Virus record (IMG/VR): IMGVR_UViG_3300046463_000297
Location: 1-35,033 of that record
Strand: one strand, 5' to 3'
Source: a virus
Length of the DNA: 35,033 nt
In this document: piece after piece, positions 6,949 through 15,087 of the stretch
Position numbering within the stretch: position 1 is the stretch's first letter
Layout of the letters: every line of letters begins with the position of its first letter
The notes under the pieces: generated by a model
The model's database searches: none
The model's input: only the letters and a program-made list of their open reading frames with translations
What the model was told of the DNA's origin: nothing
Program-made: the position numbers and the translations under genes

Positions 6949-8499
6949 TTACTGAACGCTCGACTGGATTTGCACCGTCTGACCGCCTTGCAGGTTGATG
7001 ACGAAGAACAGCACCACCGACAGGTATTTCACCTTGACGTCGGCTTGCATGTACCCGTTCGCGACTGCCGAATCAGGGTTGTTCGCCTTGTCGATCTGCA
7101 CCGAGAACGGCGCTTGCGTCGGGTTGTTGACGTCGCCGATCATGTTCAGGCGCCAGAGGTTCGACAGGAACGCTTGCATCGCCGACTTGACGTCGTTGCG
7201 AAGGTCGACCGTCTGGTTCTTACCGATCACCGTGCCGAATGCCGCCGCGAGCGTGAGCGCGAGGTAATTCGTCATTCGGGTGTAGTTGTCGCCGTCCTGA
7301 CCCGCCGTGCTCGATGCGTTGCCGCCCGTTTGCGTCGCGTAGTAATTGCCGCCCGGCGAAGGGTTGCCGATCACGTCGAGACGCGCCTGATTGATCGCGC
7401 CGATTTCCGCGCTCGTGTAGGGCAGGCTTTGCGCGGTGCGCTGCGTGCCGACAATGCCATACAGCGGCTTGTTCAAGCTCGACTGTTCCGGCGAGAGCGC
7501 CGCTTGCTTGCCGGCCCAGAACGTAGCCGGCCCGAGCAAACGGTTCTGGCTGTTCGTGGCGTCGAAATACGTGATCCAGTCGCCGACGAACACCTTGACG
7601 CCGTAACCATCGGCGCCGGCCGTGTTCAGTGCGGTCGAGACCGTCGTGTAATTCGCGCTCGGTGCACCCTGCATGCCGAAATAGATGCCTTCGGAGAGAG
7701 CGAACGCGAGCACCGTCGACGCGGCGGAGAGGTCCGAATGATCGACCAGAACGCCGACCTGGGCGCCAGTGCCGCGCAAGCAATACATGCCCTTGCGCGT
7801 GCCGGCGTTGCCATCGACGCCGACGAGCAGCGAGTCGGTGAGCGTCGACGTGCCATCCGTGCCGGTCGTGAATGCCGCCGGCGTCGTGATGTTCGGTGCG
7901 GCAGTTGCCGGGCCGGTCGTTGCGACGACGAGTTGCGAGGGTCCGCGAACGTTCGACTGACCGTTGTTGATCGCGTTGACGACGTTCGTCCACAGCGCAG
8001 CGCCCGTTCCGGGAATGTTGTCGAACACTTCGGCTTGAACGCCAGGGAGCGAAATCGTCAGCTTGAACGTGCTCGCCTTCGTGCCGGCGGTCATTGCTGC
8101 GGTGATCGAGTTGCCGCGCGTGCCGGTGTAGAACGCCGTCAGGTTCGCGCCGATCGCCGGCGTTCCGTTCGTGTCCATCAGCTTACCGGTCGCCGCGAGG
8201 TCGGTGCCGTCAGTGACGCGCACGTATTGAACCGCGGTCGCGCCTTGCAGGAAGAACACGTTCATCGCGGTCGCGAGGTCGTATTTCCGGACCACCGGCG
8301 AGCCGAGCCATTGCGCGACGTCATTCGGCGAGCCGACGAGCACCGGCGCATTCACCGGCCCCCAGGAGCCGATACCGACCGCGCCGAGAATGTTCGACGG
8401 TACGCCGTTGATGATGAGGGGCGGCGGCTGAATCGACAGATAGACGCCAGGCGCGGAGAGGGCCGAAAAATTCAGCGAGCCAGCTTGATAAATCGGCAT
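6949..8499 (-). CDS. Contractile tail sheath protein
   Basis: A 516-aa protein. The N-terminus has the sheath-type opening (FSALSAPGVYLSIQPP, then a GAVGIGSWGPVNAPVLV block at about residues 39-55, then VFFLQGATAVQYVRV). These are the usual elements of phage sheath domain I. The C-terminal part includes NLWRLNMIGDVNNPTQAPFS and a final beta strand (YLSVVLFFVINLQGGQTV) of the kind that extends to neighbours. The size matches Mu gpL-type sheaths (about 500 aa). The gene marks the phage as a myovirus. Confidence 0.9.
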   Translation of the reverse strand: MPIYQAGSLNFSALSAPGVYLSIQPPPLIINGVPSNILGAVGIGSWGPVNAPVLVGSPNDVAQWLGSPVVRKYDLATAMNVFFLQGATAVQYVRVTDGTDLAATGKLMDTNGTPAIGANLTAFYTGTRGNSITAAMTAGTKASTFKLTISLPGVQAEVFDNIPGTGAALWTNVVNAINNGQSNVRGPSQLVVATTGPATAAPNITTPAAFTTGTDGTSTLTDSLLVGVDGNAGTRKGMYCLRGTGAQVGVLVDHSDLSAASTVLAFALSEGIYFGMQGAPSANYTTVSTALNTAGADGYGVKVFVGDWITYFDATNSQNRLLGPATFWAGKQAALSPEQSSLNKPLYGIVGTQRTAQSLPYTSAEIGAINQARLDVIGNPSPGGNYYATQTGGNASSTAGQDGDNYTRMTNYLALTLAAAFGTVIGKNQTVDLRNDVKSAMQAFLSNLWRLNMIGDVNNPTQAPFSVQIDKANNPDSAVANGYMQADVKVKYLSVVLFFVINLQGGQTVQIQSSVQ

Positions 8500-8666
8500 T
8501 ATTTAGCCTCCTTCGCGACCTTCACGCATTTGTCGGCGTGACCTTCGTCGATCACCTTCTGAATTTCGGCCGCATCACTGATGCGCGTGCCGCGCTCGGT
8601 GAAGCCGAATTGATGCAGCACGACGAGTTCGTAATCGAACGTCGGCGCGTCGTCTTGCTTTGCCAT
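8499..8666 (-). CDS. Short pre-sheath protein (Mu gp38 / DUF2635-like position)
   Basis: A 55-aa protein, MAKQDDAPTFDYELVVLHQF at the N-terminus and EGHADKCVKVAKEAK at the end. Its stop overlaps the sheath ATG by one base (TAATG) and it begins 14 bases after the preceding structural gene. Many Mu-like phages have a 50-80-residue protein exactly here (DUF2635, Mu gp38). I rely on size and position more than on sequence, so the family name is inference. Confidence 0.65.
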   Translation of the reverse strand: MAKQDDAPTFDYELVVLHQFGFTERGTRISDAAEIQKVIDEGHADKCVKVAKEAK

Positions 8667-8680
8667 GTGGGAGAGGGTTC

Positions 8681-9517
8681 CTAGACGGGTTTTAGAACGG
8701 CGCCTGCATCGGTCACGATGTTGAGGTCGCCGACAATGACTTGCGGCGCATTGATGACCTTCGTCGTCGAGTAATCGACGCGATAACGGAGGTCACGACG
8801 AAAGAGCCGCGCTTTCTCGCCGATGTCCTGCTGCGGGCTGTCCGCGTAGATGATTCGCGCGTTGAAGCCATCGGGCATCGCGAGAAACACGAGGTCGGCG
8901 AGATTCGGGTCGATCACGTTGACGAGCGCCGAGCGTTGCGCCGGCGTGCTGCACCAAAGCGTGATTTGAAACATGCGGTCTTGGTTTTTGATGACCTTGA
9001 TCGCGGTTCCAGTGCCGCCCGTTCGCAGCGCGCCGAGCGCTGCATTCGAGGGCAGGGTGATGTTCGCGCCCGAGCTTGTCGTGCCGGGATAGTCCTGCGC
9101 GATGACCGCGGCGAGTGCGGCGGCGATGCTTGTCAGCGTGTCGGTCGGCTGCACCGCGTAGGAATACGGCGAGTTACCGACGAACACCGCGAGGTTTTGC
9201 GCCGAGAACGGAACAGGCATTGCGCCGCCGACTGTTACGACGCTGCCCGCCTTCGCGAGCGTGATCGTCGGCGCGAAGGTCGCGAGCGGTTGCCAACCCT
9301 GCATGTAGCGGGTCGTTTTGCGCTCGGTCGGGGTTGCGTAGATCGACACATGCGCGACGCCGGCCGCGAGGTCGGAATCGAGCGTTGCGGCAGTAGGCCA
9401 ACCGGCGCCCACGCGCACAGGAAAGCCGACCGCCGAAGGGTTGTTCGTGCCGCTCGGGTAGAGCCAACCGGCAATCATGCCGACGAGCACGTTCTGAACG
9501 TCTGCTAGATCGCTCAT
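8681..9517 (-). CDS. Neck / tail-terminator-region structural protein
   Basis: A 278-aa protein starting MSDLADVQNVLVGMIAGWLY. The order (capsid, three small head genes, this gene, DUF2635-like, sheath) places it where Mu gp37, the tail terminator, would be. The middle region (VVTVGGAMPVPFSAQNLAVF, then TDTLTSIAAALAAVIAQDYP) looks like an added beta-rich domain of the type seen in phage adhesin-like or carbohydrate-contact proteins. The C-terminus (LRYRVDYSTTK) resembles tail-completion proteins. The start at 9517 has an ATGA overlap with the gene before. Role inferred. Confidence 0.6.
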   Translation of the reverse strand: MSDLADVQNVLVGMIAGWLYPSGTNNPSAVGFPVRVGAGWPTAATLDSDLAAGVAHVSIYATPTERKTTRYMQGWQPLATFAPTITLAKAGSVVTVGGAMPVPFSAQNLAVFVGNSPYSYAVQPTDTLTSIAAALAAVIAQDYPGTTSSGANITLPSNAALGALRTGGTGTAIKVIKNQDRMFQITLWCSTPAQRSALVNVIDPNLADLVFLAMPDGFNARIIYADSPQQDIGEKARLFRRDLRYRVDYSTTKVINAPQVIVGDLNIVTDAGAVLKPV

Positions 9518-10158
9518 GTCTGCCCCTGTTGTGCGGTGATGCGCCAGCCGAGGTCCGTCAGTTCCGCGCTCGACACGATGTAGCGGCGCCCGAGTTCGTC
9601 GGCGATCAGGTCGCCGGCGCGCAGGATGACGCCAGGCGCCGCCGGGAGCAGCACCGCCCACCACGCATCGCGAACGTCACCAGGCAGCGCGACGCCGCCT
9701 TTCTCGCCCTTCGTGCCTTGCAGCACCGAAGCCGGCCAACCGCTCATCAGCGGCGTCTCGTTCGCCGCGGTCGTGCCCTCATAGTCTGAGACGGCGCCAT
9801 AGGCGGTTTGAACCTGCGGGCGCGTGATATTGACCGTGCGATTGCACTCGACGACGAGAATCGGCAAAAGCGGCTGTTGAGCGGCGACGAAGAATTTCCC
9901 GGTATCGCCGATGAGGTAATCGCCAACCTGCGTAACGCGACCGTCCATCACGGCGAACCATGTCGGCTTGCCGTATTTGTTCGGGCGCCGATAGGTCATG
10001 TCTTCGGCGTTCAGACTCGCGAGAAAGCTTGTCGCAACGATCGTCGCGGCGCTCATGTCGACCGACGTCGGCCGGTAGAGCGTGAACGAACTGCCGAGGC
10101 GCTTCGCGACCTGCGCATATCCCTTGTAGACCTGGGCTTGTGCTTTGGCGCCGTCCAT
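9514..10158 (-). CDS. Head-tail joining region protein, unknown family
   Basis: A 214-aa protein starting MDGAKAQAQVYKGYAQVAKR. The middle has a small beta-rich domain (GRVTQVGDYLIGDTGKFFVA, about residues 79-98), and the end (ELGRRYIVSSAELTDLGWRI) is similar in style to phage head-completion or 'minor capsid' proteins that follow the capsid gene. Both ends overlap neighbours by ATGA, so it is firmly part of the virion operon. I do not recognise a named family. Confidence 0.6.
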   Translation of the reverse strand: MDGAKAQAQVYKGYAQVAKRLGSSFTLYRPTSVDMSAATIVATSFLASLNAEDMTYRRPNKYGKPTWFAVMDGRVTQVGDYLIGDTGKFFVAAQQPLLPILVVECNRTVNITRPQVQTAYGAVSDYEGTTAANETPLMSGWPASVLQGTKGEKGGVALPGDVRDAWWAVLLPAAPGVILRAGDLIADELGRRYIVSSAELTDLGWRITAQQGQT

Positions 10159-10544
10159 CAGACCACCAGCGTGATAGAACCGCCGCCGCCCGAGATGCCG
10201 AAGCCAGGTCCGGGCGGAATGCCGAAGAACGCGCACAGGCGCCGGCGCGTCGAGTCGAACAGCGCTTCGCGGTCGCGCTGCTCGTTTTTGTTGTGCGTCC
10301 ATACCGCGGCGACGTCGGTATCGAGGTTGTCGCTCGTGCCGTAGATCGCCGTTTCGAGCGCGGTGAGGTTCGTCAGGTAGTTGACGACAACCGCCTCTTC
10401 GGCGTCTTGCATGTGCGACACGCGATATTCGAGCGTGCCGTAATGCTGATAAAAGCGATGCCCGAACGCTTGAACGGGATCGCCACCAAAGAGCGCAAAG
10501 CCGCAAAAGCGTCGAACATCGACCCGTTGAGCGTCGGTGAGCAT
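10158..10544 (-). CDS. Head-tail connector / adaptor-like protein
   Basis: A 128-aa, mostly helical protein starting MLTDAQRVDVRRFCGFALFG. The opening TDAQRxDVRRFCGF and the body with repeated helices resemble the small helical head-completion proteins (gp15 / DUF1320 type) that sit under the portal. The end is Gly-rich (ISGGGGSITLVV). The start and stop overlap both neighbours by one to a few bases. Placement between capsid and neck genes agrees; the specific family is inference. Confidence 0.6.
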   Translation of the reverse strand: MLTDAQRVDVRRFCGFALFGGDPVQAFGHRFYQHYGTLEYRVSHMQDAEEAVVVNYLTNLTALETAIYGTSDNLDTDVAAVWTHNKNEQRDREALFDSTRRRLCAFFGIPPGPGFGISGGGGSITLVV

Positions 10545-10819
10545 TAGCCTTGCTCTCCATTGATGCCGAGCAAGCGCGCGCCGCGCTCGATCAGCAGTTT
10601 GATTTCGGCTTTTGCCGTCACGACTTCACCCGCGAGCCACGCTTGCAGGTCGCCGGCTTCGTCGTAAAAGCCGTGAGGCGCCGCGAGCGTCACCGATTCC
10701 GGGAGCGCGGGCGCATTCTTTGCCGCCTTGGCGGGCTTCGTGACCTTCGGTGCGTCTATCGGTGCATCCGAGGTCGCGAGAGGCGCCTGTGCGCCTTCTG
10801 GCGCGGTTGCGTCACTCAT
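10544..10819 (-). CDS. Small head protein, Mu gp35-like position
   Basis: A 91-aa protein with a low-complexity N-terminus rich in Ala, Pro and Lys (ATAPEGAQAPLATSDAP) and a compact C-terminal domain (VTLAAPHGFYDEAGDLQAWL, then GEVVTAKAEIKLLIERGARL). The C-terminal pattern 'hGFyDE.G..raW.aGevV....eI..L..rGa' is that of a small domain common after phage capsid genes. I prefer the ATG at 10819 because AGGA lies 7 bases upstream; 12 further codons are open upstream but overlap a hairpin. Confidence 0.6.
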   Translation of the reverse strand: MSDATAPEGAQAPLATSDAPIDAPKVTKPAKAAKNAPALPESVTLAAPHGFYDEAGDLQAWLAGEVVTAKAEIKLLIERGARLLGINGEQG

Positions 10820-10835
10820 GATTTCCTCGTGAAGA

Positions 10836-10853
10836 GGGGCGCCGAAGCGCCCC
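10836..10853 (-). terminator. UUCG-loop hairpin between capsid and the next gene
   Basis: On the minus strand GGGGCGC pairs perfectly with GCGCCCC around a TTCG tetraloop, in the gap between the capsid stop (10862) and the next start (10819). The tail is only TCTTC, so it may be a weak terminator or an RNA-stability or processing hairpin rather than a full stop. Confidence 0.5.
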
Positions 10854-10861
10854 ATGACCGA

Positions 10862-12172
10862 TTAGGCCGATTCGATCACGACAGCGCGCTTGAAGTAGCT
10901 GTTCGTCGCGGTCGGGATGATGTTTTGGTTCGCCGTGACGTCGGTCGGAACCGCGAAACCGCCGATCCAGTACCACGACTGAGCGATGATTTGTTGCAGG
11001 CGGTCGAGCGGTTCGCGCGTGACCATTGCAACGCCGTCGATCATTTCAATCAGCGCGTTGTCGTCGCCGATTTCGTTCTGCGTGATCGCCTCGTAATCGC
11101 CTTCGATCAGCGCGCCTTGACCGCACATGATGCCGCGGTGAACAGCGACCGAACCGAGCGTCTGTTGCGGTGCTTCGACGGTCGGGATGATGCGCAGGCC
11201 CATCAATTCCATGACCTGCCCCGTCTGGTACGCTTGCGAGCCGTACTGACCTTGATAGAGCAGCTTGAAATCCGCATCCTTGAACAGACCCTTCAACTGC
11301 GCGTTGTCGGCGTAGAAGTTGTAAAGGCCGCCGATCGTCGGCACGCGGTTGTTGCGCAGCACCGTCACGCCGGCGAGCAGGTCTTGCATCGTGAGCAGGT
11401 CGCCCGCGACGATTGCCGAGGTCGAGAGGCGAGCGTTCGGACGCAGCACCGAAGCGGCGTTCGAAGCGATGACCGAGTTGCCGGCCGTTGCGTCGGCGAC
11501 GGTCACGTTGCCCGAGAACGTCAGCGTGCCCGACACGCCTTGCGGTGCGGTCGACACGTTCGAGCCGTCGACAGCGACGCCGGTCAGCGTGTAGCTGTTG
11601 CCGTTCGCGAAAACGACCGCGAGCGTGTTCGTACCGGAAACCGGAACGAGAACGCCATTGACCGACACGTACTGGAAGCCGCGCACGTCGTCGACAGCAA
11701 CCGTCGCCGCCGGAGCGCCGAGGGTCGTGCGAACGCGGGTGTTACCCGACAGGTATGCGCCGAAAAGCTTGTTGCGCGCGAGACGGTCGAGCGATTGCAG
11801 CGCTTGAACGCCGTTCACATGCGCGTTCTGAAGGAACTGCGACGCGATGCCGACGCGAGTCGTGACCATGTTCAGGTCCATCGTGTCGCCGTACATGTCG
11901 ATACCGAGCGTGTACTGCTCGATCGTCCAGCCGGACGGCGTGAGACCGTTGTCCAGGTTCGTGTTGCCGGCCGGGTTCAGCGGAGCCGTAACGGGCGCCT
12001 TCAGGCCGCGGCGGGTCTTGGTGATCGTTTCACCGACCGCGTTCGCGAACTTCTCGCGATCGGCGACGGCGCGGTAGGTGATTTGCGATTCCAGACCCGA
12101 TTGAAATTCGCGAGCCAGGAAACCTTGCTGAATCGCCGGTTGAAGAGCGGCGGGGAAATTGCTGATCGGCAT
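10862..12172 (-). CDS. Major capsid protein
   Basis: A 436-aa protein preceded by a scaffold gene and two strong terminators. The N-terminal part (FLAREFQSGLESQITYRAVA, then a helix and DMYGDTMDLNMVTTRVG, about residues 93-109) and the C-terminal part (LYNFYADNAQLKGLFKDADF, then VMELMGLRIIPTVEAP) have the layout of HK97-fold coat proteins of the P22 coat / N4 gp56-like group. Between them, about residues 165-250, is a Val/Thr/Ser-rich stretch (VNGVLVPVSGTNTLAVV, then GTLTFSGNVTV) that looks like an inserted Ig-like or beta domain. Confidence in 'capsid' is high, in the subgroup moderate. Confidence 0.8.
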   Translation of the reverse strand: MPISNFPAALQPAIQQGFLAREFQSGLESQITYRAVADREKFANAVGETITKTRRGLKAPVTAPLNPAGNTNLDNGLTPSGWTIEQYTLGIDMYGDTMDLNMVTTRVGIASQFLQNAHVNGVQALQSLDRLARNKLFGAYLSGNTRVRTTLGAPAATVAVDDVRGFQYVSVNGVLVPVSGTNTLAVVFANGNSYTLTGVAVDGSNVSTAPQGVSGTLTFSGNVTVADATAGNSVIASNAASVLRPNARLSTSAIVAGDLLTMQDLLAGVTVLRNNRVPTIGGLYNFYADNAQLKGLFKDADFKLLYQGQYGSQAYQTGQVMELMGLRIIPTVEAPQQTLGSVAVHRGIMCGQGALIEGDYEAITQNEIGDDNALIEMIDGVAMVTREPLDRLQQIIAQSWYWIGGFAVPTDVTANQNIIPTATNSYFKRAVVIESA

Positions 12173-12190
12173 GTGTGATGCGTCCTTAAA

Positions 12191-12217
12191 AGCAAAAAGC
12201 CCGCACAGTGGCGGGCT
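12191..12217 (-). terminator. Intrinsic terminator between scaffold and capsid genes
   Basis: Minus-strand hairpin AGCCCGC / GCGGGCT with a 6-base loop, followed by TTTTTGCTTTT. It lies 36 bases beyond the scaffold stop and just before the capsid start. Confidence 0.8.
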
Positions 12218-12252
12218 TCGTTGGATGGGTTACTGCTCGGTTTCGGGCGGGT

Positions 12253-12855
12253 TTAGCGCGACGCCTTCAAGTACGCCGCTTTCTGTGCCTCGTAATCCTT
12301 CGCGTCTGCGGTGCGAACATCGACCGGCTTCGGGTCGCCGGCGGGCGGCGTCTTGCTCGTGCTCGACGTGCTCACTGCGGCGAAGAGGTACGGTTTCGCT
12401 TTCTTCGCGGCGTCGAACAGTTCGTCGGCGCCAATGAGGTCGCCTTTCTCGTCGAGCTTCACGCCGGCGAGGTCGAGCACCTTCAGCGCGTCGTTCACGT
12501 CGACGACGCCGTGTTTCGCGGCGACGGCTTTCAGTTCGGCGCGCAGCACGCGGTCGTTCGCGGCTTGTTCGGCGGCGGTGAGCGCGTCTTTGCTGCCGGT
12601 TTCGAGTTCCGCGACCTTCGCTTTGAGCGTCGAGAGTTCGGTGTCGCGTTCGCTGATCTTCAGCCGCCACGACTTGTTTTCTTCGCGCAGTTCGCTCACG
12701 TACTCGCGGGAAAATGACTCTTTCGGCGCCGCCTGTCGGTTGTCCGGTGCGTTGCCGCCAGCGTCATCGCCATCGGCGCCGAGGCGGAACGTTGCGGAGA
12801 AGCCGAGCAGGAAGGAAAGGAGATTCGAGATTCGCATGTGTGTGGATTCGGGCAT
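12253..12855 (-). CDS. Capsid scaffolding protein
   Basis: About 200 aa, very hydrophilic and helical. After a short N-terminus comes a long coiled coil (SREYVSELREENKSWRLKIS, then TLKAKVAELETG, about residues 48-86), a helical middle and a basic C-terminus ending YLKASR, the usual organisation of scaffold proteins that co-assemble with coat protein through a basic helix-turn-helix tail. It lies between portal and capsid genes, as expected. Two starts are possible, ATG 12855 and ATG 12837 (MRISNLLSF); the sequence does not decide. Confidence 0.72.
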   Translation of the reverse strand: MPESTHMRISNLLSFLLGFSATFRLGADGDDAGGNAPDNRQAAPKESFSREYVSELREENKSWRLKISERDTELSTLKAKVAELETGSKDALTAAEQAANDRVLRAELKAVAAKHGVVDVNDALKVLDLAGVKLDEKGDLIGADELFDAAKKAKPYLFAAVSTSSTSKTPPAGDPKPVDVRTADAKDYEAQKAAYLKASR

Positions 12856-12870
12856 CTGCCCGCCCTAAAA

Positions 12871-12896
12871 ATGAAAAAAGCCCGCATCGAGCGGGC
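12871..12896 (-). terminator. Intrinsic terminator between portal and scaffold genes
   Basis: Minus-strand stem GCCCGC / GCGGGC with a 5-base loop and a run of six T, then CATTTTT. It sits just after the portal stop (12923) and before the scaffold start. The stem sequence is the same as in the terminators at 6926-6942 and 12199-12216. Confidence 0.82.
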
Positions 12897-12922
12897 CGTT
12901 CGGTGTTGCGCATCGAGCGCGA

Positions 12923-14401
12923 TCAGTTGCCGGTGTTATCCGGCACTGGTTTCAGTGCAACCGCCTTCGCGACCTCGCGAGCGTCCGCATCAGCGGTTTC
13001 GCCTTTGATCCGCGCGAGTTCGGCGGGAACGTCTTCGACGTCGTATTGCTCGGCGATCGATTCCGTTGCGGTTTGCTTCGAGAGCAAGCCGCCCGACGTC
13101 AGTGCGCCGAGCGTCGTCGCTTCGTTGGTCTTGTCGGCCCAGGTGGGCGCATACCATGCCGGCCATTTCAGCGCGAACGGCTTGTCGGTCTTGATGACGG
13201 GAATCTTCTCGCCTTCGGAATTGACCAGTGCGGCCCGCTGCGACGCCTTCGCGATCATGCGATAGAGTTGCAGCAAGCCCTTTTCGCCGTAGGAAATGCG
13301 CAGCTTGTCGGCGAGCCAGATAAGCGCCTGATTCATGAGTTCCATCGCGCGCCCCGACTGCGCGGCGGCGATCTTGTCGGCGTCGGCCTTGTTGCCGTGA
13401 ATCGATTCGAGCGCAACCTGTCGCGCGAGGCGCACGTATTCGAGCAGCGCGTTCGTGCCGTCGCCGCTCATTTCGAGCAACTTCGCGTCGCCGTCAGCGC
13501 CGACCGTGATCGCGTTGCCGGCGCCCTTGACGAGCGGGCCGCCTTGACCGGTTGCCGGCTCTTTAATCATCAGCGTCGGGTCGCTCGCGTACTTCAGCGC
13601 GCGCCCGCCTTGCGAGAGCAGGTAATCAAGTTCGATGTTCGTGTCGATCGCCTTCGAGAACGTGCATTTGCCGTCGATGTCGTCGCCGCCTGGCAGGTTG
13701 CGAATCCAGACGATAGGCACGAAGCCGAGCGAGTGCGAGACCGAGCGCGAGGCGTCGCGCGTCATCGTTTCCGGTTCGTTGCCCTTTGCGACTGGCATCG
13801 GCTCGAACCATGATTCGGCGCTTTGGTCCCACTCGCGCCGAAACCAGAAGTCTTTCGCGAGGTCGTCGTCGCCGATCGGATAGCCGAGCGCCTTCAGTGC
13901 GCGGCCCTTCGTCTTGTAGAGTTCGACGACTTTCGCGAGCGAGTCGGGCGCGTCGTCTTGCCACACCGGCGTGAGGTATTGCGTGTTGAGCGCGTCGAAG
14001 AACAGCCGATTTTTCAGCACGCGCATCAGCACCGCGACCGAGCCGACCGCGCCACGCGTCGCCGCGTCGATCATGGTCTCGTTCAGGTGACAATCCTTCG
14101 CGATCGCTTCGAGCGCTTCGGCCGCGTCGGGGTTCTCGCTCGTGACCTTCGGAAAATGCTCTTCGGAGAACAGCAGGCCGACAGAATCATCGACGACCGA
14201 CGAGCAGAGCGCATAACGCACCGACGGTCGGCGATCGCGCAGCGGAATGTAATCTTCGGCTTCGCTCTTCTCAGTGTGGAAAGAGTAGGGAAGCACGTCG
14301 TATTGCGTGCCGTCGAGAATCGCCGTCAGGCATCCGATCAGGTGCGCTCGATCGGGCAAATCTTTGTCTTTCGTGTGCCGCGCTTTGAGGGTTTGCCACA
14401 T
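12923..14401 (-). CDS. Portal protein
   Basis: A 492-aa protein starting MWQTLKARHTKDKDLPDR. The length, the early segment VRYALCSSVVDDSVGLLFSE (about residues 61-80), a wing-like beta region, and the helical stem part (ALLEYVRLARQVALESIHG, then AAQSGRAMELMNQALIWLAD) fit portal proteins of the SPP1 gp6 / P22-like class. The portal forms the dodecameric DNA gate and docks the terminase. Its ATG overlaps the stop of the 59-aa gene (ATGA). The order terminase, portal, scaffold, capsid is standard. Confidence 0.82.
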   Translation of the reverse strand: MWQTLKARHTKDKDLPDRAHLIGCLTAILDGTQYDVLPYSFHTEKSEAEDYIPLRDRRPSVRYALCSSVVDDSVGLLFSEEHFPKVTSENPDAAEALEAIAKDCHLNETMIDAATRGAVGSVAVLMRVLKNRLFFDALNTQYLTPVWQDDAPDSLAKVVELYKTKGRALKALGYPIGDDDLAKDFWFRREWDQSAESWFEPMPVAKGNEPETMTRDASRSVSHSLGFVPIVWIRNLPGGDDIDGKCTFSKAIDTNIELDYLLSQGGRALKYASDPTLMIKEPATGQGGPLVKGAGNAITVGADGDAKLLEMSGDGTNALLEYVRLARQVALESIHGNKADADKIAAAQSGRAMELMNQALIWLADKLRISYGEKGLLQLYRMIAKASQRAALVNSEGEKIPVIKTDKPFALKWPAWYAPTWADKTNEATTLGALTSGGLLSKQTATESIAEQYDVEDVPAELARIKGETADADAREVAKAVALKPVPDNTGN

Positions 14402-14580
14402 CAGTGAATCCGGTATTGTGTGAGATGGGTCGAGCCGATCACGCCATCAGGAACGCGCGTCATGACTGCGGAAACCGTGTCGAAGCCCGTTTGCTCGAAC
14501 ACCGCTTCGAACAGCCGCGGCTCATGTTCCGGTTCGTAATGCTCCATTTGAAGCAAGGTCGAATAGGTCTTGATTTTCAT
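14401..14580 (-). CDS. Small protein between terminase and portal, unknown
   Basis: A 59-aa protein, MKIKTYSTLLQMEHYEPEHE at the N-terminus. GGGGAG lies 5 bases before the ATG at 14580. The start overlaps the stop of the homing endonuclease (ATGA) and the stop overlaps the portal start (ATGA), so it is translated as part of the packaging operon. No motif recognised. It may be a small portal- or terminase-associated factor, but nothing in the sequence shows this. Confidence 0.6.
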   Translation of the reverse strand: MKIKTYSTLLQMEHYEPEHEPRLFEAVFEQTGFDTVSAVMTRVPDGVIGSTHLTQYRIH

Positions 14581-15059
14581 GTGCGCTCCCCATGATTTGC
14601 GAATTCGCCATAGACCATCGCCGCCGCAAGCTGGCGAACTTCCGCAGCCTCTTCGATCGTGTCGTAGAGGCCGAGGTACTTCAGCTTTTTCTTCACATGA
14701 ACGTAAGCCTTCCACTGCCCCGTTTCTTTGAAGTAAGAGACGCCTTTCACGCCCGACGTATTGTTCGGCAGGGTTAGTCGGTTCATTCCGTTCTGCGAGC
14801 GGTTTGCGATGCGCAGATTTGCGCGTCGGTTGTTCGACTTGTTCAGGTCTATGTGATCGACGAAACGGCGATCATCGGGCGAGAGGCCGAGGATTTGGCG
14901 GTGCATGGATTGATACCGCTGCTTTCGCGTCGCGGGATCGTATGCCATGCGATACGCATACCCGACCTTATCGGCGCTCCACTTCCACTTGGAAAGCGAC
15001 TCGTAATCCTCGTCGTCGACAAGGGCAACAAATCCGCGCGTCAAAATCATCTCTTTCAT
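14577..15059 (-). CDS. HNH homing endonuclease with AP2 DNA-binding domain
   Basis: A 160-aa protein. The first about 90 residues form the HNH nuclease: MHRQILGL (52-59), then VDHID (67-71) and NKSNNRRANLRIANRSQN, the classical H...DH...N pattern of phage HNH enzymes. The end is an AP2 domain (SGVKGVSYFKETGQWKAYV, about 102-120, then LGLYDTIEEAAEV). It is a free-standing selfish element that cuts an uninfected or different allele and spreads with the neighbouring DNA. It sits between large terminase and the small pre-portal gene. AGGAG lies 11 bases before the ATG. Confidence 0.88.
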   Translation of the reverse strand: MKEMILTRGFVALVDDEDYESLSKWKWSADKVGYAYRMAYDPATRKQRYQSMHRQILGLSPDDRRFVDHIDLNKSNNRRANLRIANRSQNGMNRLTLPNNTSGVKGVSYFKETGQWKAYVHVKKKLKYLGLYDTIEEAAEVRQLAAAMVYGEFANHGERT

Positions 15060-15087
15060 GGGCGTCCAATCTCCTAGAGAGAGTAGT

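Noticed and set aside
6895-8541. A 548-codon open frame on the plus strand across the tail sheath
   Set aside because: It mirrors the high-GC codons of the sheath gene, is extremely Arg-rich and matches no family, so it is an antisense shadow.
10550-12178. A 542-codon plus-strand frame opposite the capsid gene
   Set aside because: Arg/Val/Asp-rich composition and exact overlap with a well-supported capsid gene show it is an antisense artefact.
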